This document shows, piece after piece, positions 1 through 9,146 of a stretch of DNA of 64,000 bases. The position numbers and the translations under genes were made by a program. Origin of the DNA: Hyphomicrobiales bacterium (GTDB lineage Bacteria; Pseudomonadota; Alphaproteobacteria; Rhizobiales; Rhizobiaceae); the NCBI GenBank assembly GCA_900469615.1, contig UBYA01000001.1, positions 248,001 to 312,000 of the forward strand, read 5' to 3'. Every line of letters starts with the position of its first letter. Position 1 is the stretch's first letter. The notes beneath the pieces were generated by a model. That model saw only the letters and a list, made by a program, of their open reading frames with translations. It did not search any database and was not told the origin of the DNA.

Positions 1-1415
1 TCGCTCATGCCGATGACCTCAGGCAGTTCGGAGGACACCAGCAGGATTGCCGTGCCTTCTGCCGCCAGCTGGCGGATGATTTTGTAGATTTCGAACTTGG
101 CCCCGACGTCCACGCCCCGCGTCGGCTCATCGAGGATGAGAATTCGCGGCTTCGTCAGCAACCACTTCGCCAGAACGATCTTCTGCTGGTTGCCGCCCGA
201 TAGCGAGCCGGCCACGGTTTCCAGCGATGCCGTCTTGATGGCGAGGCGACCGACTTCTTCCGTGGCGGCCTGCCGTTCGCGTCGGCGCTTGAGGAAGCCG
301 AAGCGATCGGCGAAGTCTTTCAGCGCCACCATCGAAATGTTCGTTTCGACGCTATGGGCAAGGACGAGACCTTCTTCCTTGCGGTTTTCGGTGACGAACC
401 CGATGCGCTTGTCGATGGCTTCGACGGGCGAGCGGATGGCAATTTCCTTGCCGTCGATCGAGACGGTGCCCGCTGACGATTGCCTCATGCCGAACAGGGT
501 GTTCATCACCTCCGATCGCCCGGAGCCGATCAGGCCGAAGAAACCCAGGATTTCTCCGCTTCGAACGTCGAAGCTGACATTCTCGAACTCGCCCGGGCGG
601 GACAATCCCTGGACGGACAGAGCCGCCTTTTGATCCGCGGATGGTGCAGGTACATCGCGCGGCGGATAGATCTCGTTCATGTCGCGGCCGACCATCAGGG
701 CGATCAATTCCTCGATCGTCGTCTCGGTCCTGTCGCGCGTCGTGATATAGCTGCCATCGCGCACGACCGTAATATCGTCGCTCAACCGCATGATCTCTTC
801 CATGCGATGCGACACGTAGATGATCGCGACATCCTGGGCCTTCAGGCGTGCGATGATGTCGAAGAGAATTTCCGCCTCGTTGTCGCTGAGCGAGGATGTC
901 GGCTCATCGAGAATGACGACCTTGGCCTTGATGCTGAGACCCTTGGCGATCTCGACCAGCTGCCGCTGCGCGATCGACAGATCGCCCACCTTGTCGGTGA
1001 CGGAAACGGGTAGTTTGAGTTCGGCGACCAGTTCGGCCGCCTCGCGAATGAGCGCCTTGTCGTTGATGAAGCCGCAACGGGATGGTTCCCGTGTCGCAAG
1101 GATGTTCTCCGCGACGGTCAGGTTGTTGCACAGGCTGAGTTCCTGAAAGACGATCGTCAGGCCGGCCTTCGTCGCGTCCTGCGGCCCCGCCGGGGCATAG
1201 GGCTCGCCGGCAAGGCGGATGCTGCCCGATGTCGGCTGATAGACACCGGCAAGGATTTTCATCAGGGTCGATTTGCCCGCGCCGTTCTCTCCGAGGATCG
1301 TGTGCACGCGACCCGGCATGACGCGCAGCTGCATGCCCTTCAGTGCGGAGACGGAGCCAAAGACTTTCGTTACGTCCTTGATCTCCAGGATTGGACTGCC
1401 ATTCGAGGATGCCAT
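1..1415 (-). CDS. Sugar ABC transporter ATP-binding protein, RbsA/MglA type (partial)
   Basis: This is the cytoplasmic double-ATPase subunit that powers import of a monosaccharide such as ribose, galactose or xylose. Two ABC domains are in tandem: the first has the Walker A GENGAGKST at residues 42-50 and a signature region reading LSIAQRQLVEIAKG; the second carries LSGGNQQKIVLAKW followed by ILDEPTRGVD. This fused layout is typical of the carbohydrate uptake-2 (CUT2) family. About 471 codons are present and the last few tens are lost beyond position 1. The start ATG at 1415 gives MASSNGSP. It lies downstream of the binding-protein gene (103-base gap with hairpins); a permease gene is expected beyond the window edge. 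The precise sugar cannot be told from sequence. Confidence 0.93.
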   Translation of the reverse strand, partial: MASSNGSPILEIKDVTKVFGSVSALKGMQLRVMPGRVHTILGENGAGKSTLMKILAGVYQPTSGSIRLAGEPYAPAGPQDATKAGLTIVFQELSLCNNLTVAENILATREPSRCGFINDKALIREAAELVAELKLPVSVTDKVGDLSIAQRQLVEIAKGLSIKAKVVILDEPTSSLSDNEAEILFDIIARLKAQDVAIIYVSHRMEEIMRLSDDITVVRDGSYITTRDRTETTIEELIALMVGRDMNEIYPPRDVPAPSADQKAALSVQGLSRPGEFENVSFDVRSGEILGFFGLIGSGRSEVMNTLFGMRQSSAGTVSIDGKEIAIRSPVEAIDKRIGFVTENRKEEGLVLAHSVETNISMVALKDFADRFGFLKRRRERQAATEEVGRLAIKTASLETVAGSLSGGNQQKIVLAKWLLTKPRILILDEPTRGVDVGAKFEIYKIIRQLAAEGTAILLVSSELPEVIGMS

Positions 1416-1438
1416 GCCTCACCTTTTCTTGCCTGGCT

Positions 1439-1470
1439 CCGGCGGCCCGCGATAAAACGCAAGCCGCCGG
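1439..1470 (-). other. Stem-loop between binding-protein and ATPase genes
   Basis: Perfect 8-base arms CCGGCGGC (1439-1446) and GCCGCCGG (1463-1470) with a 16-base loop, plus a smaller hairpin CTTTTC/GAAAAG at 1481-1496. It lies just 3' of the binding-protein gene. No U-run follows, so it is more likely a message-stabilising or attenuating hairpin than a strong terminator. The same arrangement recurs at 24096 and 33162. Confidence 0.5.
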
Positions 1471-1517
1471 GAGGTGCGGTCTTTTCTGTAGAAAAGCCGT
1501 CTTGGGAGCAGATAGGA

Positions 1518-2411
1518 TTAGTTCTTCTTCACGTACACGCCGGGCACGATGGGCTGGCTTTCCGGAACGCTTTCGCCAGCCTTGACCTTGATGGCCGTGT
1601 CGACGGCAAGCTTGCCCATCTGGTCAGGGAACTGCTGGATGACGCCGACCATGTCGGGGTCCGTGTCGACCGCCTTGATCGCTTCCGGCATGCCGTCAAA
1701 GCCGATCACCTTCACCTTGCCGCCGAGCCCGGCGGATTTCACGGCGACGGACGCAGCAAGCGCGGCATCGTCACCGAAGCCGAAAATGCCGTTGATATCG
1801 GGATTGGCCTGCAGCATGTTCTGCGCCACGGCCAGAGCCTCGGCGCGCGTGATGCCGGTCTGGATCGAGACGATCTTGATGTCGGGATGCTTTGCGATCG
1901 CATCCTTGAAGCCGTTCACGCGGTTGACCACGGACTGCACCAGCGGATAGTCGATGATGGCGACATTGCCCTTGCCGCCGAGCTGCTGCGCCATCAGTTC
2001 GCCAGCCTTGACGCCGCCGGCGTAATTATCCGTGCCGATGTAGGACGCAACCTTGGCGCCTTCGACCGGAACGTCGACGGTGATGACCTTGATGCCGGCT
2101 GCCTGGGCGCGCGCAACGGCCGCCAACGCGCCCTTGCTGTCGACGGGCGACATGATGATCACATCGACGCCCTTGACGATGAAGTCTTCGATATCGGCCA
2201 GCTGCTTGTTCAGGTCCTGGTTGGCGATCGACATTTCGACCTGAACGTTCTTGGCAGCGGCTTCATCCGTGATGGCCTTGGCAAGCGCGTTGTAGAAGGG
2301 GTGCTGCTGGGTGAGCAACGAAACGCCGATGTCTTCGGCGTGGGCCGTGACGGCTGCCAACATGACGCTGGCGGAAACAAGCAGGGACTTGGTGAAAGAA
2401 GATAGAGTCAA
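1518..2411 (-). CDS. Sugar ABC transporter periplasmic substrate-binding protein (RbsB-like)
   Basis: A 297-residue periplasmic binding protein of the type 1 fold that captures a sugar and delivers it to the inner-membrane transporter. The N-terminus is a clear signal peptide ending AHA-ED around residue 25. The mature protein starts with the family's IGVSLLTQQHPFYNAL strand and later has GVDVIIMSPVDSKG, VDVPVEG and VIGFDGMPEAI, all typical of ribose/xylose-type binding proteins. The start is supported by GGGAGGAG just upstream. It is the first gene of the operon that continues into the RbsA-type ATPase. The specific sugar is not determinable here. Confidence 0.93.
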   Translation of the reverse strand: MTLSSFTKSLLVSASVMLAAVTAHAEDIGVSLLTQQHPFYNALAKAITDEAAAKNVQVEMSIANQDLNKQLADIEDFIVKGVDVIIMSPVDSKGALAAVARAQAAGIKVITVDVPVEGAKVASYIGTDNYAGGVKAGELMAQQLGGKGNVAIIDYPLVQSVVNRVNGFKDAIAKHPDIKIVSIQTGITRAEALAVAQNMLQANPDINGIFGFGDDAALAASVAVKSAGLGGKVKVIGFDGMPEAIKAVDTDPDMVGVIQQFPDQMGKLAVDTAIKVKAGESVPESQPIVPGVYVKKN

Positions 2412-2488
2412 AGGAGCTCCTCCCTATGATGAGACCTCGAAAGCGGACGTCCGTCCTGGCACGGCCTCCCACCAGCGGACGGGATGCT

Positions 2489-2517
2489 TCATAAAGTCAT
2501 TTCTTAACGCGCGTCAA
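2489..2517 (-). promoter_or_regulatory. Candidate sigma-70-type promoter for the sugar ABC operon
   Basis: Read on the minus strand, TTGACG (2517-2512) is followed after exactly 17 bases by TTATGA (2494-2489), about 80 bases upstream of the binding-protein start. The surrounding gap (2412-2801) is locally AT-rich from 2490 to 2580 and contains no convincing gene. No operator palindrome was clear to me in it. Confidence 0.45.
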
Positions 2518-2801
2518 GTTTTATTTATCCGCGCGAATTATTTTAATTCATCTTGTGCTAAGAAATTTGCGGAAAATTGACGGCGGCAGAGCGTCCGGCG
2601 ACGCGTTTGCGCGCCGAACCCGGCTATGGAAGTCAAAGGGATTGAGTGAGTGGCAGGCGGCCTGCTTTCCGGGCGGAGGCGATCCGTCATTGCCTCGAAA
2701 CAAGAAACGGCAATTTCAGTCCCGGGATGAAAAGGGCGGCACGCATTGTGTACGGTCCGGCCGGGTGACGCCGCCGTAAACACGGGACTTCCGGAATCGC
2801 C

Positions 2802-3383
2802 CTAAAAGCGCTCCATCCGCCGGCCGACCTTCAGCAGAAACTGGCCGCGGGAGGCATCGGTCGAGCGGTTCATGTCGTAGTGGGCGAGGAAGACGACCGG
2901 GGCGAAGGGCTTGATCTGTGCCCGCAACACGCGCTTGACGATCTTCTTCGGCGGATTGCCGGCGACAAAGGCGCGGAAGGGGTCGGCGCCGTAGGTCAGC
3001 ACTGCGCCGAGCTTGCGGATGTGCTGCAGCTTGGAGCGGACCTTGCCGTCGACAAGCTCGAAAGAGACGCCGGGGAGCCAGACCCGGTCGAAATAGCCCT
3101 TGAGGATAGCTGGAAAGCCAAAATTCCAGACCGGGGTGACGATCACCAGCGCCTCGGTGCGCTCCAGTCGTTCGACATGGGATTTTACCGCCTCGGTATT
3201 GTCGGGATAGTCGTGATAGATGACGCGGTCGTGTCGCGACAGCACGGGATCGAAGCCTTCGGCATAGAGGTTGCAATCGTCGACCTCGTGACCGGCACGC
3301 TTCAGGCTCGCGATGGTTTGGCGGTGCAGTGCGGCTCCGTAGCTTTCCTCGACCGGGTGGGAATGAAGGACGAGAACCTTCAT
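2802..3383 (-). CDS. NAD(P)H-dependent oxidoreductase, flavodoxin-like fold
   Basis: A 193-residue protein of the NAD(P)H:quinone oxidoreductase/flavodoxin-2 family, which uses FMN or FAD to reduce quinones or other small acceptors. The start MKVLVLHSHPVEESYG is the characteristic first strand and phosphate-binding loop. VIVTPVWNFGFPAILKGYFD is the family's conserved second flavin-contacting region, and LTYGAD follows. Its ATG overlaps the stop of the FAD-linked oxidase by four bases (ATGA), so it is translationally coupled and is the last gene of the 8975-to-2802 operon. It might recycle reducing equivalents for the oxidase, but that is inference. Confidence 0.8.
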   Translation of the reverse strand: MKVLVLHSHPVEESYGAALHRQTIASLKRAGHEVDDCNLYAEGFDPVLSRHDRVIYHDYPDNTEAVKSHVERLERTEALVIVTPVWNFGFPAILKGYFDRVWLPGVSFELVDGKVRSKLQHIRKLGAVLTYGADPFRAFVAGNPPKKIVKRVLRAQIKPFAPVVFLAHYDMNRSTDASRGQFLLKVGRRMERF

Positions 3384-4789
3384 GACGCCTCCATCAGCGC
3401 CGCAAGGCCCGGGAAGAGGTAGTTCTTGCCGGATTTGAAATCGAAATTCGGATCGTCCCAGGCGATCATCTTGCCGGGATTGAGCAGGCCCTTCGGATCG
3501 GTTTCCTTCTTGAAGGCGAGTTGCACGGCATCCGTCTGCTTCATGCCGCCTTCCTCCAGCGTGTAGCGATGCGGATTGAAGATCGGGCAGCCGTGATCCT
3601 GATGGATCTTGATGATTTCCTCAAGCCGCGCCTCGGACGTATAACGCACGAGCGGCAGGCCGGCGCACTGGATCTCCCCGTCGAACCTGATGAATTCGAG
3701 ATGGCCGGGCACTTCGTCGCCGAAGATCTCCACCATCTTCTGCACCTTGGCGACATGGTCCGGCCCCGGATACTGCACTTGCAGGTAGGTGATCGACGGA
3801 TCGACCTTGAGGGCGCGCAGCGTCGTATGGTTCCAGGCGAGCTCATAGGCATGCGGGATGCCCTTCATGCTTTCCACCTTGTCAGAGCGGAAGGTGATCT
3901 CGCCTTTCTGCTGCCGCGTAAAGGCGATGAAGGGATCCATCGCGTGCGGGGCGATCATCAGCGCCACGATCGATTGCCCCGGGCGGATATAGGGCTTGTG
4001 GCGAGCAAAATATTCATACGGAATAGGGGCCGCGATCGGGGCGATTTCCTTGACCAGAATGCCGTTGCACTTGGCGAGCGCGTCGGAAAACCGCACGGCA
4101 TCCATGAAATCGTCATAGCCGACAAGCACGTCCACCCAGTCATAGGCCGGCGCCAGCGGCATTTCGATCTCGGTGATGATGCCGTTGGTGCCGTAGGCAT
4201 GGCTGACCTTGGTCAGATCCCAGCCGGTGAGATCGAGGATGCGGGGCTCGGCTTCCATCGTCACGACGCGCAGGCGCAGGATGTTGCCGAGATCGCGCAG
4301 GCCGCCCCAGGTGATGGAACCGACGCCGCCGGAGCCGCCGGCGATGAAGCCGCCGATCGTCGCCGTCTGCGCGGTCGAAGGATGAAAGCGCAGTTCCTGG
4401 CCGGAATGGGCCTTGGTCTGGCGGTCGAGCTCGGCGATGACGATGCCGGGCTCGCAGATGACACGGCCGGGGTGGATCTCCTTGACCTTGTTCATGGCGG
4501 CGAGATTGAGCACGATACCGCCGGAGAGCGGCATGGCCTGGCCGTAATTGCCGGTGCCGGTGCCGCGCGGCGTGACGGGAACGTCATGCGCATAGGCGAC
4601 CTTCAGCGTACGGATCACCTCTTCCTCTGTCTTCGGCGTGACGACGAGATCGCCCGTCACGTTTTCGAGCTGGGCTTTCAGGATCGGCGAATACCAGTAG
4701 AAGTCCCGGCTCTTCTGGCGCACGAGCGCCGGATTGTCTTCGACGGCGATACCTTCGAGTTCTTTCTTGATGCGCTGGTAATCCGGCAT
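3380..4789 (-). CDS. FAD-binding oxidoreductase (GlcD/VAO type)
   Basis: A 469-residue oxidase or dehydrogenase of the vanillyl-alcohol oxidase fold with an N-terminal FAD-binding domain. The pyrophosphate-binding motif TPRGTGTGNYGQ is at residues 73-84, and a second conserved glycine-rich stretch, GGFIAGGSGGVGS, follows. The C-terminus ends in the usual DPKGLLNPGKM motif. The start at 4789 was chosen because GGAG lies six bases upstream; an in-frame ATG at 4819 would overlap the preceding gene and has no ribosome site. The family oxidises hydroxy acids, aromatic alcohols or aldehydes. The natural substrate here is unknown, presumably a product of the neighbouring amidohydrolase. Confidence 0.85.
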   Translation of the reverse strand: MPDYQRIKKELEGIAVEDNPALVRQKSRDFYWYSPILKAQLENVTGDLVVTPKTEEEVIRTLKVAYAHDVPVTPRGTGTGNYGQAMPLSGGIVLNLAAMNKVKEIHPGRVICEPGIVIAELDRQTKAHSGQELRFHPSTAQTATIGGFIAGGSGGVGSITWGGLRDLGNILRLRVVTMEAEPRILDLTGWDLTKVSHAYGTNGIITEIEMPLAPAYDWVDVLVGYDDFMDAVRFSDALAKCNGILVKEIAPIAAPIPYEYFARHKPYIRPGQSIVALMIAPHAMDPFIAFTRQQKGEITFRSDKVESMKGIPHAYELAWNHTTLRALKVDPSITYLQVQYPGPDHVAKVQKMVEIFGDEVPGHLEFIRFDGEIQCAGLPLVRYTSEARLEEIIKIHQDHGCPIFNPHRYTLEEGGMKQTDAVQLAFKKETDPKGLLNPGKMIAWDDPNFDFKSGKNYLFPGLAALMEAS

Positions 4790-4790
4790 G

Positions 4791-6104
4791 TCAGGCTCCA
4801 ATGACGCTGTCGAGTTCACGATAGTCCGGCAGGTTGCGGTCGATCACCTTGCCCTTGCGAAGGACGACGCGGTCGGACTGCGGACGGGAAAGGAATTCGC
4901 TCCAGCGCCGGGCGCTGAAAAGCACGAGATCGGCCGGGCTGCCGACCGCTATGCGCCCGATGTCCGGGCGGCCGAGAATGGCCGATGGCGAGGTGGTGAC
5001 GACCCTTGCCGCCGTATCCAGCGGATGGTCGAGATGCAGGATGCGCACGGCTTCGCGGAATACTTCGACCGGATCGAGATCGCCATAGGCATAGAAGGGG
5101 TCGCGGGTATTGTCGGAGGCAACGGCGGTGGGAACACCGGCCGCGGCAAGCTCGTGCAGGAGGGTGACGCCGCGCCAGCGCGGCGTGCGCCCGGGATGGC
5201 GGTCCTGCAGATACATATTGCACATCGGCAGCGAGACGATGGAAATCCCGGCCCTGGCGACGAGATCGATGGTCGCGCGCGCGACATCCTCATCCTGCCG
5301 GGCAAGCGAGCAGCAATGGCCGGCCGTCACCTTGCCGGTAAAGCCGTTGCGAAGCACGGCTTCGGCGATTGCCTTCAGCGTCAGGACTTCTCTGTCTTCG
5401 GTCTCGTCGACGTGCAGATCGATATCGAGGCCGTTGTCGGCGGCGGCGCGGATCAGCTTGTCTAGCTGCGCATCCAGCTCCGGGCTCATCTGGGTAACGC
5501 CGCCCATCAAGCCGCCGGCGTCGCGAACGACCGTCAGCAAATCGGCGAAAAAGGCTTCATCCGCCATGTTTTCGAGTGGAAAGAGGGCGACGGCCTGCAG
5601 CGCGATCCTGTCCTTCCAGGCATCGCGAACCGAGCTGAAGACCTCGAAGGAAATGCGGTGCTGCGGCGCCAGCGAATCGAGATGAGTGCGGATCAGGCCG
5701 GTGCCATGGGCATAGGCCGAGCGCAGAGAGAATTCCATGCGCCTGTGCACGTCGTCGGCCGACCAGTTGGCCTCGCGATCCGCGCGCACGGCATCGAGGG
5801 CGCCCATGAAGCTGCCGTCCGGATTGGCGCGGCGCTCCCATATGTGGCCCTTGTCCAGATGGGTGTGCATATCGGCGAAGGTCGGCCAGACCATGCCGTC
5901 CTTCATATCGACCTTGGCATATTCGGCCGGTGCGGCGCCGGGCGCGAGGATATCGCTGACGAGACCGTCGGCGACGACGATATCGGCCTTGACAAGGCCC
6001 TCGCGGGAAGACGCTTCAAAGCCGGTCAGCGTCACGGCGGGCACCGTGGCGTTGCTCAGCACGAAGCGGGCGGCATTCGGCGGCGACATGAAGGCGTGGG
6101 ACAT
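4791..6104 (-). CDS. Amidohydrolase of the cytosine deaminase (CodA-like) family
   Basis: A 437-residue metal-dependent hydrolase of the amidohydrolase superfamily. The predicted metal and catalytic set matches CodA: HTH in DMHTHLDK (H80, H82), HVDET (H231 and catalytic E234), GHCCSL (H263) and SDNTRDPFY (D331). CodA-type enzymes deaminate cytosine, isoguanine or creatinine-like rings, so an N-heterocycle is the likely substrate. It starts in a TGATG overlap with the upstream permease stop, and its stop is one base from the next start. Tight coupling to a THI5-like transporter suggests it acts on the imported compound. No nucleobase salvage genes are nearby, so a catabolic role is favoured. 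Confidence 0.85.
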   Translation of the reverse strand: MSHAFMSPPNAARFVLSNATVPAVTLTGFEASSREGLVKADIVVADGLVSDILAPGAAPAEYAKVDMKDGMVWPTFADMHTHLDKGHIWERRANPDGSFMGALDAVRADREANWSADDVHRRMEFSLRSAYAHGTGLIRTHLDSLAPQHRISFEVFSSVRDAWKDRIALQAVALFPLENMADEAFFADLLTVVRDAGGLMGGVTQMSPELDAQLDKLIRAAADNGLDIDLHVDETEDREVLTLKAIAEAVLRNGFTGKVTAGHCCSLARQDEDVARATIDLVARAGISIVSLPMCNMYLQDRHPGRTPRWRGVTLLHELAAAGVPTAVASDNTRDPFYAYGDLDPVEVFREAVRILHLDHPLDTAARVVTTSPSAILGRPDIGRIAVGSPADLVLFSARRWSEFLSRPQSDRVVLRKGKVIDRNLPDYRELDSVIGA

Positions 6105-6964
6105 CAGTTCTCCCGCTTGAGGCTGCTCTCATGCCAGCGATGCAGGCTCAGCCATGAGATGAAGGAGGTGAAGGCGAAGATGGCGACGCCGAGTGCCGAC
6201 AGGAGCAGGAGGGCAGCAAAGAGCCGCGGCATGTTCTGGCGGTATTGCGCTTCCAGCAGGCGGAAGGCGAGGCCGGAATTGGGGCCGCCGGAGCCGGCAG
6301 CGAATTCGGCGACGACCGATGCGATCAGCGACAGACCGCCGCCGATCCTCAGCCCGGTCATGAAATAGGGCTGGGCGGCAGGCAGCTTCAGATGCAGCAA
6401 TGCCTGCCAACGCGAGGCGCCATAGAGATCGAAGAGATTGAGAAGATTGTGATCGACGCTTTTCAGGCCCTGCACCATGTTGGAAAGGATGGGGAAGAAG
6501 GCGACGAGGAAGCCGCAGATCAGCAATGCCCCCTCACGCGTCGGCGCATAGATCAGGATCAACGGCGCGATCGCCACGATCGGGGTTACTTGCAGGATGA
6601 CGGCCAGCGGATAGAAGGCCAGCTCGATCCAGCGGGACTGCACCAGGAAGATGGCAAAGCCGACACCGCCGATCAGCGCAAGCACCAGCGAGATGAAGGT
6701 GATCTCCGTCGTCACCCACAGAGCCGGCCAAAGAATGCCCCAGTCGGAAACGAGCGCTTTGGCGACGGCGATCGGGCTCGGCAGGATATATTGCGGAACG
6801 CCGGTGATGACGACCAAAAGCTGCCAGAGGACAAGAAGCACGACGACGGTCAGGATCGGCACGAAGACGCCGAGCAGGCGCTCGATATTGCGCCTTCCGC
6901 CGGCGGGAGCGACACCGGCGGCTTCAACCGAAAGATCGACGGGCAGGCTGGTGCTGTCGCTCAT
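6104..6964 (-). CDS. ABC transporter permease, SsuC/TauC/NMT1 type
   Basis: An approximately 286-residue inner-membrane permease with about six hydrophobic helices and the binding-protein-dependent transport (EAA-loop) region near LFDLYGASRWQALLHLKLPAAQPYF, split here across the cytoplasmic loop. It belongs to the nitrate/sulfonate/taurine/hydroxymethylpyrimidine class of importers. The start at 6964 lies in a TGATG overlap with the ATPase stop and has AGGAGG seven bases upstream, so it is preferred over an upstream ATG inside the ATPase gene. Confidence 0.92.
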   Translation of the reverse strand: MSDSTSLPVDLSVEAAGVAPAGGRRNIERLLGVFVPILTVVVLLVLWQLLVVITGVPQYILPSPIAVAKALVSDWGILWPALWVTTEITFISLVLALIGGVGFAIFLVQSRWIELAFYPLAVILQVTPIVAIAPLILIYAPTREGALLICGFLVAFFPILSNMVQGLKSVDHNLLNLFDLYGASRWQALLHLKLPAAQPYFMTGLRIGGGLSLIASVVAEFAAGSGGPNSGLAFRLLEAQYRQNMPRLFAALLLLSALGVAIFAFTSFISWLSLHRWHESSLKREN

Positions 6965-7788
6965 CAATGGGCCTCCTGTCGGCCAATGGCCTCGATCAGG
7001 GAAAGGGAAACTTTTTCGCAAACCTGCCGATACTCTTCCGATGAGCGATAAAGCGGATCGCGCTCGCCGCTGGTTTCCAACGGGAAGTCGCTGTGGACGC
7101 GTCCGGGCCGCGCCTTCATGACGACGATGCGGTTGGAGAGATAGGCGGACTCATAGACGGAATGCGTAACGAAGATGACGGTGATGCCTGTCGTCTGCCA
7201 GAGGCGCAGGACGTCGTCGTTCAGCTTCTGCCGGGTGATTTCGTCGAGCGCGGCAAAAGGTTCGTCCATCAGCAGCAGCTTCGGCTTCGTCACCAGCGCG
7301 CGGGCAATCGAGACGCGCATCTTCATGCCGCCGGACAGCTCCCGCGGATAGGCATCGGCAAAGTCCTGGAGGCCGACTGTCGCCAGTGTTTCCATGATCT
7401 GTTCACGGGCCGCGGTCTTCGAAATACCCATCAGCTTCAAGGGCAGGTGGACATTGCCGAAAACCGTCTTCCAGGGAAGCAGCGTCGGTTCCTGGAAGAC
7501 GAAGCTGATATCGCCTTCCGGCAAGCCCTTGGCGCTGATGCGCGAACTCGGCCAATCGATCCTGCCGCTGGAAGCGCCGCCGAGGCCGGCGATGATGCGC
7601 AAGGCCGTCGATTTGCCGCAGCCGGAAGGGCCGAGCAGGCTGATGAACTCGCCGCTCTCCACGTTGATCGACATGCCGGACAGCGCCAGCGTGCCGTTGG
7701 AAAAGACCTTGGAGACCTGCTCCATGACGACAAGCGGCCGCTTGCGCATTTCTGCGGAGGGGTCAGTGGTCGCATTGGGCAGTGTCAT
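6964..7788 (-). CDS. ABC transporter ATP-binding protein, SsuB/TauB type
   Basis: A 274-residue ATPase subunit. It has Walker A LLGPSGCGKST, the Q-loop SFVFQEPTLLPW, the signature ELSGGMKMRVSIARAL, Walker B LLLMDEPFAALD and the switch histidine in IFVTHSVYESAYL. It energises the adjacent permease and pairs with the 7959-8975 binding protein. The start at 7788 (MTLPNATT) follows GAGAG; a longer frame reaching 7908 would include the palindromic repeat at 7833-7872 and is rejected. Confidence 0.93.
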   Translation of the reverse strand: MTLPNATTDPSAEMRKRPLVVMEQVSKVFSNGTLALSGMSINVESGEFISLLGPSGCGKSTALRIIAGLGGASSGRIDWPSSRISAKGLPEGDISFVFQEPTLLPWKTVFGNVHLPLKLMGISKTAAREQIMETLATVGLQDFADAYPRELSGGMKMRVSIARALVTKPKLLLMDEPFAALDEITRQKLNDDVLRLWQTTGITVIFVTHSVYESAYLSNRIVVMKARPGRVHSDFPLETSGERDPLYRSSEEYRQVCEKVSLSLIEAIGRQEAH

Positions 7789-7832
7789 GTCTGGCTCTCT
7801 ATCGATGTCGGCTACTGGGTTCGGAGCGAAAG

Positions 7833-7872
7833 TTGCCCTCTCCTGGCCCTCACCCCGCAGGCGGGGAAGGGG
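7833..7872. repeat. GC-rich palindromic unit between binding-protein and ATPase genes
   Basis: CCCCGC (7853-7858), two bases, then GCGGGG (7861-7866), flanked by CCCT and AGGGG. It resembles the GC-rich palindromic elements scattered through intergenic DNA of rhizobial genomes. It could also act as a processing hairpin, limiting expression of the genes after the binding protein. Family assignment is from memory only. Confidence 0.45.
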
Positions 7873-7958
7873 ATGATCGCGTTTGCGGCCGCCGATGACT
7901 ATCGCCATAACCTGTGGCGGCAGTCGCTGTTTCGTCGCCCGGCGGCCTTGTCCGAATG

Positions 7959-8975
7959 TTACTTCTTCAGGGACATTCCGACACCCTTGCAGACGAACTG
8001 CGTGTCGAAGGCTTTCTTGTAGTCGACATCGGCATCGAAGAGCTTGATCTGCACCATCTCGTCGAAGAACTTCTTGTAGTGCGCGTCGGTGATGCAGCCG
8101 ATGCCCTTGTCGAGGGCATCGCCGGATTCCACGATGCCGTGTTCTTTCATCTGGGCGATGGAAAAGGCGATCTGGCCATCCGTTATATCGGGATTGTCCT
8201 TCTTGATCAGCTCGTTGGCCGCCTTGTTGTCGCCGTAGAGATAGTTGTACCAGCCCTCGATCGAGGCGTTGACGAAGCGCTGAACGAGATCGGGGTTCTT
8301 GTCGACCAGCGCCTTCTGCGTGGTGATCATCGTCGAGTAGGGCGAGTAGCCGGCGTCGGCGATCAGGAAGACTTTCGGCTTCCAGCCGGCCTGTTTCTCG
8401 ATCTCGTAGGGTTCAGAGGTCACATAGCCCTGCTGCGCGGATTGTTTGTCGGCCATGAAAGGCGCCGGGCTGAAATTGTAGGGCTTGTACTGCTCATCCT
8501 TGAAGCCCGGAAAATTGGCCTTCATCCATTCGAAATAGGTGACGTAGCCGTCCTTGCTCAGGAACAGCGTCGGCAGCTTGGCGAGATCCTCGAATTTTTC
8601 CACGCCGGCATCCGGATGGGCGATCAGCACCTGCGGATCCTTCTGGAAGATGGCGGCGATATCGACGATCGGGATGCCCTGCTTGACCGCATCGATTTCC
8701 TGCTGCGGGCTTCCCATGTAGAAATCCAGCTTGCCGGAGACCAGAAGCGCCTGGTTGGCGGCGTTCGGGCCGCCCTGGACGATGGTGACGTCAAGGCCGT
8801 ATTTTTTGTAGGTTCCATCGGCAACGGCCTGGTAGAAACCGCCGTGCTCGGCCTGTGCGAGCCAGTTCGTGCCGTAGGTGACGTTGTCGAGCGCATTTGC
8901 CGGCTCGGCCGCCGCGATCGCGGCCGCCAAGCCCATGGCGGCGAGAAATGCTTTCGTCTTCAATGCATTATACAT
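7959..8975 (-). CDS. ABC transporter substrate-binding protein, NMT1/THI5-like
   Basis: A 338-residue periplasmic binding protein of the NMT1/THI5/SsuA-like family, which binds pyrimidines such as hydroxymethylpyrimidine, sulfonates or related small molecules. There is a signal peptide ending near PANA-LD (residues 27-29). Typical motifs are YGTNWLAQAEHGGFYQAVADG at the mature N-terminus (split here from longer context), KYGLDVTIVQGGP and SGKLDFYMGSPQ. It is the first gene of the six-gene operon. Together with the CodA-like enzyme it suggests uptake of an N-heterocycle. Confidence 0.9.
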   Translation of the reverse strand: MYNALKTKAFLAAMGLAAAIAAAEPANALDNVTYGTNWLAQAEHGGFYQAVADGTYKKYGLDVTIVQGGPNAANQALLVSGKLDFYMGSPQQEIDAVKQGIPIVDIAAIFQKDPQVLIAHPDAGVEKFEDLAKLPTLFLSKDGYVTYFEWMKANFPGFKDEQYKPYNFSPAPFMADKQSAQQGYVTSEPYEIEKQAGWKPKVFLIADAGYSPYSTMITTQKALVDKNPDLVQRFVNASIEGWYNYLYGDNKAANELIKKDNPDITDGQIAFSIAQMKEHGIVESGDALDKGIGCITDAHYKKFFDEMVQIKLFDADVDYKKAFDTQFVCKGVGMSLKK

Positions 8976-9056
8976 GGCTGACTGTTCCCCTTATCTGCCA
9001 TGGGACGTCGTTGTCGAAGCCCATTTCCTGTATTTGAGCGATTGCGTTGCGCTTTG

Positions 9057-9091
9057 AAAAGCATCAAAATTCGTGCACATTGATGCCTTTT
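9057..9091. promoter_or_regulatory. Inverted repeat, probable LysR-type regulator site
   Basis: AAAAGCATCAA (9057-9067) and TTGATGC-C-TTTT (9080-9091) form a near-perfect dyad centred at about 9073.5, in the divergent gap between the THI5-like binding protein and the LysR gene. The centre lies about 73 bases upstream of the LysR start, a usual position for an autoregulatory LysR site. Confidence 0.5.
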
Positions 9092-9146
9092 CGGCATCTG
9101 TCCCGGCTCTGTGCCTAAATTGTGCGGCCTGGATAAAAAATAAGCA

